DNA of 23,669 nt, from positions 1 to 23,669 of the forward strand of contig JAMYHX010000586.1 in NCBI GenBank assembly GCA_025529335.1, in the 5' to 3' direction. A model generated the notes under the pieces. The model ran no database searches, had not been told where the DNA came from, and worked only from the letters and a program-made list of their open reading frames with translations. This stretch comes from Rhizopus sp. PT2906 (taxonomy: Eukaryota; Mucoromycota; Mucoromycetes; Mucorales; Rhizopodaceae). Below, one piece after another: positions 9,936-20,433 of the stretch. Position numbers and translations under genes: made by a program. Position 1 is the stretch's first letter. Every line of letters begins with the position of its first letter.

Positions 9936-10742
9936 ATGTTTTCTTTTGATTCGAATATGTCTGCTAACATTGCTGTTTTCATTAAAGCAACGGAAAACAA
10001 TACTTCTAGGACAACCATATGCTCCTCCTGTGTTGCGACATTACCAGCAGATTCACGCTATCGTACCTGCCAAGCGTGCAGAGAATGGGTTGCAGCATCA
10101 CGACGCAGATGTCGAGCTGAACAAGAAGAGCAGGAAGGCAGACCAGTAAGACGCAGGGGAAGACCTAGAGTAGAACCTTCTCAGACCATTCCTGCTGCCT
10201 ATATCTCGCAGCTTTCTCGCCCTCGTCCTTTGGATCTTGGACGTATGGACAAAGAGTGTCCCCATTGTTATGCCCTACACTGGATTGATGAAAGGCAAGA
10301 GATATCTTTGATGAGAAATCCAACCTGGGAGTCATGCTGCAAGCAGGGATCAATCCAGTTGCAACTCTTGCCTGATCCACCTGAGTACTTGAAGGATTTA
10401 CTCGAACGTACAGACGCCTAAGGCCGTCACTTTAAGGACAACCTTCGTCAATACAACGCTGTCTTTGCGTTTACCTCTTTAGGATGCGACATTGTCTCAG
10501 CTGAAGAGCGTAATGCCAACAACAACAACAGCAACAACAACAACAACAACAACAGAAGAGGTGGACTTAACGCATTCCAGATTCATGGTGCTCTTTGCCA
10601 CCGCCAGGGGCCACTTATTCCCTATGATGGCAGCGAACCATCCTACGCCCAACTCTACATATATGATCCATCTTACGCTGCACAAAGAAAATACAGTTTG
10701 GATAGAGATACTGAAAGAACCATTCTTCTTCGTCATGAAATC
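9936..10742 (+). pseudogene. Helitron N-terminal (helicase-like) protein fragment
   Basis: This is the N-terminal part of a rolling-circle Helitron protein. It has a Cys-rich start (CSSCVATLPADSRYRTCQAC), a basic linker, then the hallmark CPHCYALHWIDE, a CCKQGSIQLQLLPDPPEYL segment, FKDNLRQYNAVFAFTSLGCD and FQIHGALCHRQGPLIP with AQLYIYDP. One in-frame TAA interrupts it at 10419-10421, where the family continues without a break. An AAC-rich repeat (about 10518-10553) encodes poly-Asn. The fragment stops before the catalytic HUH/Y2 Rep motifs and the PIF1-like helicase, so it cannot be autonomous. It runs in the same frame straight into a DDE transposase remnant. Helitron ends (5' TC, 3' hairpin plus CTRR) were not identified. 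Confidence 0.85.
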
Positions 10743-11430
10743 GTAAGTAAATGGGTAGAGATAGGTATAGGTTTTCAAAAGAATCGTGTCTTTATCGATG
10801 AGGCAGGTTTCCACACTCAAATGATGAGAAGTCGAGCTTAGTCAAAGGTTGGATATCCAGCTAATATAAAAGTACACAATAGAAAAAAGAGTAAGTATAA
10901 AAATTGTTACTGTATCTCACCCTTTGTCATGATTAATCTGTCAAAAGTCGAATCATTGAAGAGAGGTGATACTGAAATAAAAAAATAAAGTTACCTACAG
11001 TTAGTCCTTAAGAAGAAGAAAAGTCAACGTGGATGAAGAAGACAAGAAAAAATATCTCACAAAAGGCACAACGGCCTATCACATTGTCAAGTTTGTTGAA
11101 GCTGTCATGGATGTTCTGGATAATGAAAAGCGCGGATTTTGTATTGACATGGATAATTGCAGAATTCGCCACTCTTCTTTTGCTTTGGATGCGATTAACA
11201 AAAGAGGATACAAACCTTTATTTTTACATCTATAATCTCCTTTCTTGAACTCAATTGAAAAATGCTGGGCCCAAAAACAAGAGCCATATTAAAAGAAATC
11301 CGTTAGATAAAGAAGTCCAAGCTCACTCACACTTCGAATTGCTGAGGCACGTAAAACAGTTGCTGTTGAAAACTATCAAGCTATTGGGATGGGCGTCGTA
11401 ATAATGAGTATCGCCTTCAAACATTGCGTC
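10743..11430 (+). pseudogene. IS630/Tc1-mariner-like DDE transposase remnant
   Basis: This is the C-terminal catalytic part of a DDE (DDE_3-type) transposase. The three acidic residues can be assigned: Asp in FIDEAGFH (codon 10797-10799), Asp in DMDNCRIRHS (codon 11152-11154) and Glu in SPFLNSIEKCW (codon 11257-11259). Decay is clear: TAG at 10839-10841 after MMRSRA where the family has a Trp, further stops, a +1 frame change before 11029, a stop after LFLHL, and a broken tail (RIAEARKTVAVE) to about 11430. The N-terminal helix-turn-helix DNA-binding region is missing; in its place the reading frame continues from the Helitron fragment. Terminal inverted repeats were not found by eye. Confidence 0.85.
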
Positions 11431-12560
11431 TGAAAATGTTGGTCAAACAAAAAAAAAAGATGAGAAAAAAGTTAAAACCGTAGCACAAGAAGATTTTGGG
11501 GCTTCATTGACAGCATCATACAATATCTTTAATAAACCTTTCCCACTCTTCCTTTCTCGGGATTTTTCACCTAGAAATGATACATTTATCACTAAATTTA
11601 CAAAAATATGTTTACTAGTAAAAATAAAAGATATCTATAAAAAGTACAACAAAGTCAAAAGTCTCTGGTGTTTAGCATTAAGAGAGTATCTTGTCTAACC
11701 CATTTTCATCTCATCTCAAATTACAGACTCGTCTAAAATTTTTTCAATGACCTTATTTGGTTCCAAAAACAATGTGTTTTCGGATTGAATAACTTTACGG
11801 ATTCTTTATGAAAAAGCGTCAGAAGAGCTTTAAACGATGCTTCAGATAAATATCTACAAGTTCATATAACGAAACTTGGAATTTGTTCGTTAAATTGCAT
11901 TCGTTTTCAGGATATTTCCAGGCACCGAGAGATATTCGGGAAATTCCAGTAACAAACCCAAAACATTCAACAGCGCTCACGATTTGGGGGGCATATTTTG
12001 TACTCTGTGGATAAAAAATGCAATTACCCAAAGTTTTCTTCACCTTTCACATTTTGGATGGTTGGTATTTCTTTTCACGCAGGAGACGTACATACGTTTT
12101 CCCTCAACCTCAAGCGCAAGTCTTTATGACTTCTTGGCGATCTTTTCGTTAACGTGCGAAATACTTGATCGCGTAGAGTAGCACGAACAAAAAGTAGGGT
12201 CTTTATGGGGGGTTTTCAGTGAGCTTATCGTGAACAATACCCCTAGCGCTGAATAGAATGCCTTCAAGGGAAGACTCCGCAACCAAGTCGACTCTACTAT
12301 TCATTATGTGATAGACTCTCCATTTACGTCCTGATAGTACGACCTCAGCGATCGTTATAGGTATAGAGTACGGCCTCACCATAGGTAGTACAGCATTCGC
12401 GTTCTATGCTTGGCGTTGTTTACGTTGGTCCCAGTGCCATCGACAATTTTGAGCTCAAGAGTTTACTTTTTTTTTTTCTTTTGCCTCTGCGATGCTAGAA
12501 CAGGTTTTCGTCCTGTGGGGGATGGATCCGAGCTATCTTGTATAGTTTTGGTGAATGAAG
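11431..12560. other. mobile-element flank with CpG-richer island
   Basis: No complete gene is seen. The start of this stretch is probably the tail of the transposase relic. From about 12100 to 12540 the sequence is visibly richer in CpG than its surroundings. It carries a compact minus-strand open frame at 12203-12382 (59 residues from its first Met and open further upstream; VRPYSIPITIAEVVLSGRKW near its start). Another unrecognised minus-strand frame lies at 11819-12043 (FQVSLYELVDIYLKHRL near its end). Both look like pieces of coding sequence, perhaps from a retroelement, but I cannot name the family. Confidence 0.35.
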
Positions 12561-13078
12561 ATTCTATCCTTTTTCATAGCATTTAAACGAAAAAATAAAA
12601 ATTGCCTTCTTTTTTAGTCTTTGTTTTATGTAAATTGTCGTTTGTCGGATTGTAACCTAATAATAACCTTTCCTCATCTTGTTTCTCACTAAGATGCTCA
12701 AGAGTACCATTAAGGTATAGTCCTTTTCGTTCAGTTATAAAATAAGTAGGTTATCACCACTAAATGTCGCAACTTAACTTCTCAAGTATAGTAAATATTC
12801 TTCGTCTCAAAGGTAGCCAATTCAGTCACCTTGTTACAGTGTAACAGACACAAATAGTTCAATTCAAAAGACAAACATATGACTTCTCTTCTTCAGATGA
12901 ATTCAAAGAGCTTGATAACCATATTGATCTTAGTTATCGCATTTACCATATAAATACTTAAACTCATCATACAAAGAGACTGACAACAACGCATGTTATT
13001 AACATATATAACGCCATAACTACATCAGTTCCTTAATAATTATTCTGTCCTCATATAAAATGACACTGTAACAATGAG

Positions 13079-13101
13079 CTCTCTCTCTCTCCCTCTCTCT
13101 C
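13079..13101. repeat. CT-rich microsatellite
   Basis: Twenty-three nucleotides of CT dinucleotides with one CC interruption in intergenic DNA. Confidence 0.9.
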
Positions 13102-13304
13102 GTCTTGATTTTAATAAAGAGGCCATAGGGACTCTTCAACACACATTTTCCTCATTACTTCTTTATTCATTCGAGACATATCACACTAGTGCCTTGTCTA
13201 ATTGTGGTCATGATGTAGGATATGTTGGCAATCCTTTCTAACATTTCCCTTATCAACAAGAATTTCGCTAATGGCTCCAAGATTCCAAGAATACAAACAA
13301 CAGG

Positions 13305-13305
<1 letters not shown>

Positions 13306-13338
<33 letters not shown>
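13306..13338. repeat. T33 homopolymer
   Basis: An uninterrupted run of 33 T on the plus strand in intergenic DNA. It may mark the poly(A) end of a minus-strand retrocopy, but no retrocopied gene is recognisable beside it. Confidence 0.9.
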
Positions 13339-13341
<3 letters not shown>

Positions 13342-13703
13342 GTTGGATATAATAATATCCATCATATCATTAAACACTGATCGGTATTGGTCCTCTTCCT
13401 AAGCTCTCTACTCATTCACCAAGGTGTAGTCGCAAAGCAAAGAGGCACTGTATCATATAGTATATCTTTTTCAAATACGATAATCAGGCATCCACAGCCA
13501 CTTCTCAATTCAAATATTCATGCTGCACTCTCATTTATTGGTTTTTCCTTTATTTTCTAATTGTAAATGTTGTCAATGAACTCTTTACTGTTTACCGTTT
13601 ATAATTAAATACTACACTAGCTTATGCTTGCTTATGACTAAATCATTTATCTTTCTAAAGACACTAGGAAGTTTCATGTATGCGTTTACTGACGCAAAGC
13701 GTA

Positions 13704-13783
13704 AAGGACCAACCTTGGTAGCCTACCCAAATGAAGAGCTCTTTCCTTAGGAAATAAGGAAAGCTCCCATGAGAGTGGTCCTT
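13704..13783. ncRNA. candidate structured RNA or fold-back element
   Basis: The outer arms AAGGACCA (13704-13711) and TGGTCCTT (13776-13783) are perfectly complementary. Inside is a strong hairpin: GAGCT, a 2-nt bulge and TTCCTTA (13736-13749) pairing with TAAGGAAAGCTC (13755-13766) across a 5-nt loop. A weaker GGTA/TACC hairpin lies between about 13717 and 13727. Together they can form an 80-nt three-way junction. There are no tRNA A/B boxes and no match to spliceosomal RNAs or a hammerhead core that I can recognise. It could be a snoRNA-like RNA, a MITE remnant or chance. Confidence 0.25.
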
Positions 13784-14586
13784 GCAAAAAAGCAGAAAGG
13801 ATCATAAAGGAGCGGTAAGTGACAAATGAACCTTTGTAGACTTGTTACTGATTAAATAGAAACAGAGCTTATCCTCTAATCAAATTACGACGTATATAGT
13901 CAAAACATGTAATGAATTGGCAGACAAAGGAAGATTTAATTTGATTAAATGAAATGAATTCATAATACTTTTTAAAGCTTATATCAAAGCTACTAATATT
14001 AGGAATAATGCCTTTCATATGATCTAGTTGATTATTCTTATTTTTAGCGTTGGTCTAAGGAAAGGGGGACTACACAGTAAGTGTGGGTAGTATGTTCAGT
14101 TATGTGAAGTCTCATGGAATGGACATCTTTATTTCCTACTTGCTTTTCCAATCGTCTCGGAAGATTCATAAATTCTATATCATTACATCAGAGCTTAAAA
14201 TGAAGGCAGTAATAAATACAATCAAGTAATTGTTGTCACCCTTCCTCCCCAAGGAAATTGAATTGAATTGATATTTTGTGTGTTCACTTTGGCCAATTAC
14301 CAAGGTTGAACTCATTTACTCTTGAATCAACTGAATATGGCAAGTACATGAAATTCTAGTTTTTTGGAAGTCTTATTTCAAAGCAGTGATCAATTTAAAG
14401 TCCAACTGAGACTGGAAACACAGCACGAAGTAATCATTACGTTATGCTTTGTTACACCAAATAAGGTCAAACAAGAAATAGGATTTTTTATTTTTAAATG
14501 TAATAGTTACATTTTGTATGGATAAAGAGGAGAGGGTTTGATGCATGTATAAAAGGGAGAATGAGTTAATGAATGGTTATCACTTT

Positions 14587-15738
14587 TTAATGATCAAGAA
14601 TACGTAAGCAACCAGTGACGACCTTATTTTCAAGAACAGTGCCAGAAGGAATATCAATATGTTCTCCATGGTTAGCAACAATAATGACTGTACCGCGAAG
14701 TTCGACCTTGGAACCGAAGCAGACATCACCTGTAACCGTCAAATGATCAAGTTCCAAAATCTTGGGAATAGTCTTGAATCGAGTCAAGAAGTCACTGACT
14801 TTCTTGAAGTGATCTCCAAGCTTAACTAGGGGAACATTGTTGAACATACGATCAGGGTTCATTATCAATTGACCATGTACAAGAGAGTACAGGTTGGATG
14901 TGACCAAGAAGAGATCAGAGGTTGATTTGACAGGTAAGAAACGAGCACGAGGTACGTTGACACCATGAGCGTTTCTAAAGTGCTTGATCGCAGCACCCAC
15001 AGCAGTTTCCAATTGAATTACCTTTTCACCTTGAGGTGTTGTCTTGTGATTAACAATAATTTCCAAATCCATGGCCTCTTCGTCCATAACACGCTTAATG
15101 GCCTTCAAGTTGATCCACAAGTTGTTTGTGTTGAAGATTTTGAACTTTTTAACAGATTTGAAGTCTTCGACATGTTCATCAGGCACTTGAGCAATTTCCA
15201 AAAGGCGAATATGACCATCGTCATCAACAAGAGTACCACCCTTGATATCAGCCTTTGTCTTATCGGTTACTTCCATAATAAATTCAGCACCACTCTCGAC
15301 CATGTGGTGAAGAATGTTGAGATCAACAGTAGCACCCAAGTTATCAACATTGGATACAAACAAATATTCCTTGCCTTGAGCAATCAATTGATCAAGTAGA
15401 CCTGAGTTATAGATGGACTCGTACAAGTCACCGTGACCAGGAGGATACCTGTGACCGAGCAGGTTAGCAATGCAATTTCTCTTTCAATATCGACTTACCA
15501 TTGTTCAATAGGGGAATCGGGGGAACGAGGTACAGGAAGCATAGATTCCTTATTGATACGGGGATGACGACTTTGATTGAAGGTGATGATATCAACATTA
15601 TGACTAGCATACTTTTGAACAATACGCTTTGTGTCTTCATCCGTATTGAAAGAGTTCATAAGAATGAATGGTACACTGACATCATGCTTCTTGTTCAAGT
15701 ACTGTTGAAATATTAGTTTACCCCAAAAAATCTTGTTT

Positions 15739-15785
<47 letters not shown>

Positions 15786-16405
15786 CCCTTACCTCGATTT
15801 GTCGAACACTTAAATCCAAAAAGGTCATGCCGTCACGTACTTCGATAGCAGATTTAGGCCCAACACAGCCCATGGTAGTACCCAAACCACCATTTAGCTT
15901 CAAGACGGCCAACTTTTCGAGATCACCTGTTTGATTGCATTCAGATAGTTGAGCATAAGGAATGATTTGTTCACTGGAGGGTGTTTGGATCTTTTCCCAG
16001 TTCCTTTTTTTTGTTTTGTTTTAGCATAAAAACCAATACATCGTCAGATATACTTACAATTTCTTGCCCTTTGCCTTTTCGTCCAAGTAACGAGTAAAAA
16101 GCATATAGAAACCATCCATTTCTTGGGTGAAGTACTTGTAAATGTCAATACAACGTGCCCTTATCAGTGATATTAAAACCTTACCTTTCTTTCTTCTTCA
16201 TTTTCGATTTGAGCACTAAGTTTGCTCAACTCTGATTTCATAGCTTTAGCAGCAGCAGCAGAGCTTGCACCTTGGAAATCCTAATGTAAAGGGTCAATGC
16301 ACGTGTTTGTTGCCTTGACGCGTAACTTACAAGAGTAGAGAGTGTATGGGGATGGTGACGTTCGTTACCAACGGATACAGATGAGGGCTTTCTAGAGTAA
16401 GACAT
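14587..16405 (-). CDS. UGP1: UTP-glucose-1-phosphate uridylyltransferase (UDP-glucose pyrophosphorylase)
   Basis: The enzyme converts UTP and glucose-1-phosphate to UDP-glucose and pyrophosphate in the cytosol, feeding glucan, glycogen and trehalose synthesis. Six exons (16331-16405, 16185-16280, 16058-16134, 15793-16003, 15499-15701, 14587-15448) give 507 residues, the normal eukaryotic length. The nucleotide-binding loop LKLNGGLGTTMGCVGPKSAI lies in exon 4. It is followed by VPFILMNSFNTDEDT, the uridine-site region QWYPPGHGDLYESI (completed by intron 5 splicing), FVSNVDNLGATVD, FNTNNLWINLKAI and a C-terminal beta-helix-like region ending GCLRILDH. Intron 4 (15702-15792) has, on the sense strand, an A46 tract soon after the donor. 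A TATAAATA on the minus strand at 16462-16469 and a pyrimidine-rich leader (on the sense strand) precede the ATG. Confidence 0.97.
15740..15785. repeat. T46 homopolymer (A46 on the sense strand) in UGP intron 4
   Basis: About 46 T in a row on the plus strand lie inside intron 15702-15792. On the transcript this is an A tract starting about 7 nt after the donor. The count may be unreliable because such runs are hard to sequence. Confidence 0.9.
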
Positions 16406-16925
16406 GGTTTAAATTGTTTGAAAAATGAGAGAAAGAAGAAGAAAAAGAGAGAATACGAAGATATTTATATTTAATAATGATGCGTACACTACAATTTAAA
16501 TTCCGATGCAGCAAATTATTTTATGCTGTGAAGGTGAATAAATGAAGAGACCCATTGTTTGCTTTTTCCTTGCACATATTTTTTCCGTTTTAGTTTTGAT
16601 CCGCTCAAGATGGATTTTTTTAAAGCTTACTTTCTATACATGTCTCATATCAAAATGACACTAAATAATAGCTATGATTTCATAGCATGAAGACGACAAT
16701 GTGTGTGTGTGTATGTTTTGTCTACACCGATCGCAGAGGACTTTGAATCCTATTGGAACCGCCAGGAAAACAGTGGAAAAAATGAAGGACGGAATACACC
16801 GGGTGCATTACAATAGATAATATCGGATAAAAAACAAAGGGGGGTTTCCGCAACTGTAGGAATACGTTTATGCGAGCCATTTATTGTTGTTGATAATTTA
16901 TATGTGTGTGGTATGCTATTTACAG
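16406..16925. promoter_or_regulatory. intergenic: UGP promoter and 3' flank of Fyv7-like gene
   Basis: This region contains the UGP promoter, read toward lower coordinates. A TATAAATA lies on the minus strand at 16462-16469, about 57 nt before the start codon. Between them the sense strand is a TCTTTT-type pyrimidine tract, as is common before highly expressed fungal genes. A GT repeat lies at about 16699-16712. No gene is seen. Confidence 0.45.
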
Positions 16926-17510
16926 TTATGAAGCTTGTTTTTCAATCTTTTCTAATAAAACATCCATTCTAGCTGCCATTTTTGGTTGACCTCTCTTTGT
17001 CTTTGAGAGCATCTTTCTTCTCTTTTCACTCCTTTCCTTATAATAAGCGTGTCTTTGTTCTTTTTGCTCTTTTAGTTTTTCCTCTTTCTCTCTTCTCTCC
17101 TGCTCACTCTCTCTTTTACGTTTTAAGCTTTCTTCCATCTGTGATTTGAAAGGATTTGGCTTATTTTGACGTTTGCCTTGTTCTTTTTCGTCCTCAGGTT
17201 TATGCAGTTCGACAACATTACCGTTTTCATCAATAGTTCGTTCTTGCATACCAAAAACCTACATGATCTAAGTTTCTACTTTTTCTCTCTTTGTCTTTGT
17301 TTTTACCTCTTTCACATAATCAGGTGTGTCATCCTTTTGTTGATTGAGTTCTTTATAGTATTGACTTTTAACTGTTGCTTTATGGATCAACTCTCTTTTT
17401 CTTTTAATTTCTAAACAAAGGGAGTTCAACATTATGTTTATTATTTAGCAAGAGTATTTACGTTTTCTTTGTAAGGGAGTCAAAGGCTTTCTATGTTTCT
17501 TGGGTGGCAT
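16926..17510 (-). CDS. Fyv7/CCDC59(TAP26)-like rRNA-processing protein
   Basis: This is a small, very basic, largely helical protein of the Fyv7/CCDC59 type. Family members take part in nucleolar pre-rRNA processing of the small subunit. Three exons (17462-17510, 17307-17410, 16926-17258) give 161 residues; the introns are 51 and 48 nt. The N-terminus reads MPPKKHRKPLTPLQRK. The middle has KATVKSQYYKELNQQ and PDYVKEVFGM, then a long Lys/Arg/Glu coiled-coil-like stretch. The C-terminal signature is LSKTKRGQPKMAARMDVLLE, close to the conserved tail of the family. The gene starts only 50 nt after the stop of the upstream GPHR gene on the same strand. The family call rests mainly on the C-terminal motif and composition. 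Confidence 0.75.
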
Positions 17511-17560
17511 CAGTATAATAGCAAAAACGAAAAAAAAGGTTGAGCCATAAGCCACTTTTC

Positions 17561-19315
17561 TTATGTTCTTAATCCATTCTCAGCTACCAAAAGTTCCATG
17601 TCAGCAAAGTCTCTTGTCATACTTGTCGCGTCCTGAGTCTGACGAAGGACGCAGATGATGAGGATAGACAATATACAAGCAATACAAGAGATAGTGTCTG
17701 ACCAATATTTATAAATGTCTAATTCAATTGACTGTAAAGAAGAGGAAAGAAGATATCTACAAAAAAAGTTAACATTACATATGGTTCCTTTCTTATATCT
17801 TCCTTACTTGTATTCTAAAGGCAAGTTCAATTGAATCATCAATACTGAACTTAGAAAGTACATTCCCATCACTTGAGCTATGAGTAAAAGAATATTGTTT
17901 GTAGAGAATGTGATCTTGAGCAAGAATATCTCCAACAACTTTGATAAAAGCTTTAAAAAGCTACGAACAGAACTAAATACGATGATGCCAGCAAACCAAA
18001 AGCTCAATTGCTGTGACCAAAAGGTAGGATCAATATTATAGCCATCAAAATGACTAATAATCATCGATAGTGTTCGTGTGATCGGATCCATCGAACTTTG
18101 CCTTTGCAGCACAACACTCACCGCTGTCTATGATTATGTTCATAAAGATTATAAAGTTGCCCTCCTTCCTAATTCTCGATAACTTACCACAATAAACCTA
18201 TAAACACAATAAATTGCAAATATCATATTCACCAAACTCCACACCTTCCCCTTCCATGTCTTGGCGTACTTTGTTCTTGCTCTACTTCGCTCAAGTTCTT
18301 CCAGGTCATTATTCATGCTCACTGCTAAGCCCTCTAACTGCTCAATCTCTGTCTGCAATAACTCCATTTCTTGATCTTTTCCTTTGCCAAATAGCGATGA
18401 AACAAATCGACCGATATAACCTGAAGTAGACTATGACAAGGAGTCAATGAGCTCTGTACAAATTTATAATTACGTCACTTACTGCTTGTTCAGTGGATGA
18501 TTGACGTTCTTGTTGCTGCTTCATCCTGCCAAGTGCCATCTTTTTTTCTGCAATCATCTTGTTGGTTTGTGCATAAGCACGCTCAGCAATACGATAGTCA
18601 TGTTCAGATACATGTCGCTGGTACCAAACAGTTAATGGGGCATTGGCCATACCAAATCCTGATAAGATCGATATGACTGTGACACCAATCATGCTTGTAC
18701 GTATTATGCTTAACTCTATCATAGAGGACGTATCTATCATTTCCCGTTTAGTCTTTTCTCTTCCTTTCACTTGTTCATGTCACTTACTGATCGTCGTTGG
18801 TATGCCTATAAGCATATAAAGATAGCCACATGTTGTCACTGAGGCTATATAGGCTGCAGGTCTATGTTTCCAACCTATAAATAATATAAGAAACGCCTGC
18901 ATCTTTATAAAACACGCGCACGCACCTTTGTTAACTTTCAAGAAAGTATAGACCTGACACCAAGGTACAAAGAGTGTGACGAGTGCTAAGAGCAAATATA
19001 GATTGAACTTCCAATAGAGGGATCTTACTCTAACATGTGCGTCTCATTAGCTTTTATAAGATATTCAATTGTTAAACAGTACGAATTAGAAAACGCTTTG
19101 GTTATTTCTCCAAACACAAGCAGAAATAGTGTACTTGAGCAACTGAATGTCAAGGAGAAGAGTAAATAAGCATAGTGTTCTGTGCTGTACTTTGTTGACA
19201 ACAAATTAGGTGGTGTATGATTACGAATGAGTAGGCTCGTGAGTCTATTGGAGCCAATAGTCAGGAAAAGAACTTGAATGACAATAAAGATAACATATTC
19301 AAAGAATTTCTGCAT
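17561..19315 (-). CDS. Golgi pH regulator (GPHR/GPR89 family) membrane protein
   Basis: GPHR proteins are multi-pass membrane proteins of the Golgi/ER, described as anion channels that support lumenal acidification. The plant homologues are the GTG proteins. Seven exons (19083-19315, 18926-19029, 18788-18874, 18483-18733, 18188-18430, 17808-18127, 17561-17756) give about 477 residues with 48-60-nt introns. Family landmarks are a hydrophobic N-terminus, SLYWKFNLYLLLALVTLFVP (restored by intron 1), SMIGVTVISILSGFGMANAP, a central charged coiled-coil (ERAYAQTNKMIAEKKMALGR and LLQTEIEQLEGLAVSMNNDL), the hallmark MDPITRTLSM, FWSQQLSFWFAGIIVFSSVR, LLIAQVMGMYFLSSVLMI and LPLEYK. The last exon carries a final membrane segment and a short hydrophilic tail (DMELLVAENGLRT). 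The start at 19315 is the first Met. An ATTGG (inverted CCAAT) lies about 70 nt upstream. Confidence 0.95.
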
Positions 19316-19884
19316 GGTGTCTAAAAGAGGAAGGCTAAATTAGTTTACAGTGTTTTGCGTTTGAAAATAGAATTTTTTGTTTGGCCAATAGCTTTTTCTG
19401 AATTCAATAGATTTTTTTTTTTTTAAATCCTGTAGAAATTGTTGGCAAGCAGTAGAAAGTTTTAATTATTGGTAGAAATGTTTGACCATCAATATACACA
19501 TCACAAAAACAATAGAAGAAAAAAAAATTACTGCAGTTCTAACAAACCAAGATTATATTCTTTCTATATACATATACTTTGTAAAAAATCTTCATGAGTG
19601 ACGGATTCAACCTTGTTGTAACGGTAATAAAACAAAGAATAGAAAGACAATCAAAATATTAGGGAGTTTCAAAAACTTTTTTGAAAACTTCTGGATTTGA
19701 GTAATTTTTTTGACAGCCAATGAAATGCAATCTTTTTTAAAAAAAAAAAAATGTTGAGACCTCTTGTTATATGTGTCATTTTTATCTGCAACCAGTTTCA
19801 TAGTAATAAATATCATGCTTTTACAGCAGGAACAATGATTGAACTGCTCGTGTTTTTATTGCAGCTATTATTTCAAGTTGTTAT
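19316..19884. other. intergenic, AT-rich
   Basis: I see no gene in this stretch. It contains the GPHR promoter (CCAAT on plus at 19385-19389), several T and A runs, and no conserved protein segment. The short minus-strand open frame at 19607-19816 is low-complexity and looks spurious. Confidence 0.5.
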
Positions 19885-20433
19885 TTAATCTTTGAATAAC
19901 ATTTCATACGTTTCTTGGACTTGTTTTAATTTCTTCAAAAAAGAAAAATGGATAGAGTGCTTATCTGCATCATTAGGATTCTTTGCCAAGATTACAGCCT
20001 GTGTTGACTTGTAAATTTCGTTATGAAACTTGTTAATATTCGTTTGAAAATTCTTTTTAATATCACTATTGCTATCAGCTACAGATACATCTTCATCACT
20101 ACAAGATGAAGATAAAGGTGATAAAGAAAATGATTCCGCAGAAGGTTCAACAATACCTTATGCTCTACTGACAACAACTTCCATGTCAATGTCATTATCA
20201 TCAACACCAGTTTTCTCGACACTGCCGGTACTTTTGGGTTCAACTACACCATTGCCATTTTCCGCAAAATTGGCACTTATGGGCTTACTCTGGTTAACAA
20301 AAATAGGAATATGAGTACTAGCGGCAGCAGCAGAAGCAACAGCACAACGAGCAGAATTTTCTTGTTGTTGTTGGAAACCATTTTGAATTTTGAATTGATT
20401 GTTTTTGTTGCAAGAAAAAAAAAATATGAGCAC
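19885..20433 (-). pseudogene. unrecognised low-complexity ORF with internal stop and no clear start
   Basis: One minus-strand frame reads through this whole stretch: a Gln/Asn-rich start (GFQQQQENSARCAVASAAAA), an acidic segment (KTGVDDNDIDMEVV), a Ser/acidic stretch and a Lys-rich helical end (LKKLKQVQETYEMLF). It is interrupted by a single TAA within 20143-20160. No ATG is found upstream before another stop, so the start is lost or lies in an unseen exon. Alternatively a 90-nt in-frame intron (GTAGAG donor at 20168, CTGTAG acceptor at 20079) would remove the stop. The composition resembles N-terminal regions of retroelement Gag-like proteins in fungi, but I do not recognise the family. Confidence 0.4.

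Larger units (their letters stand above)
12561..14586. other. gene-poor intergenic region
   Basis: I see no convincing protein gene in these 2 kb. The region holds a CT-rich tract (13079-13101), a T33 run (13306-13338) and a fold-back sequence at 13704-13783 described separately. A tiny open exon-like stretch starts at the ATG near 12693 and is followed by a GTATAG donor, but nothing downstream supports a gene. A minus-strand AATAAA at about 14486-14492 can serve the UGP gene ending at 14587. Confidence 0.5.

Noticed and set aside
13704..13783. Hammerhead ribozyme or tRNA
   Set aside because: The three-way junction invites the comparison, but the CUGANGA and GAAA core elements are not in the required places and there is no tRNA B-box (GGTTCGA-like) sequence.
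14965..15399. 144-codon open frame on the plus strand
   Set aside because: It is antisense to the last exon of the UDP-glucose pyrophosphorylase gene and resembles no protein.
15737..15934. Plus-strand ORF starting with poly-Phe
   Set aside because: It arises from the T46 tract inside a UGP intron and is antisense to conserved exon 4.
20277..20381. Minus-strand ORF starting with a signal-peptide-like Leu/Val-rich stretch
   Set aside because: It is the alternative frame of a GCT-rich (poly-Ala) segment, which reads as Leu when shifted. The frame giving hydrophilic sequence continues much further.
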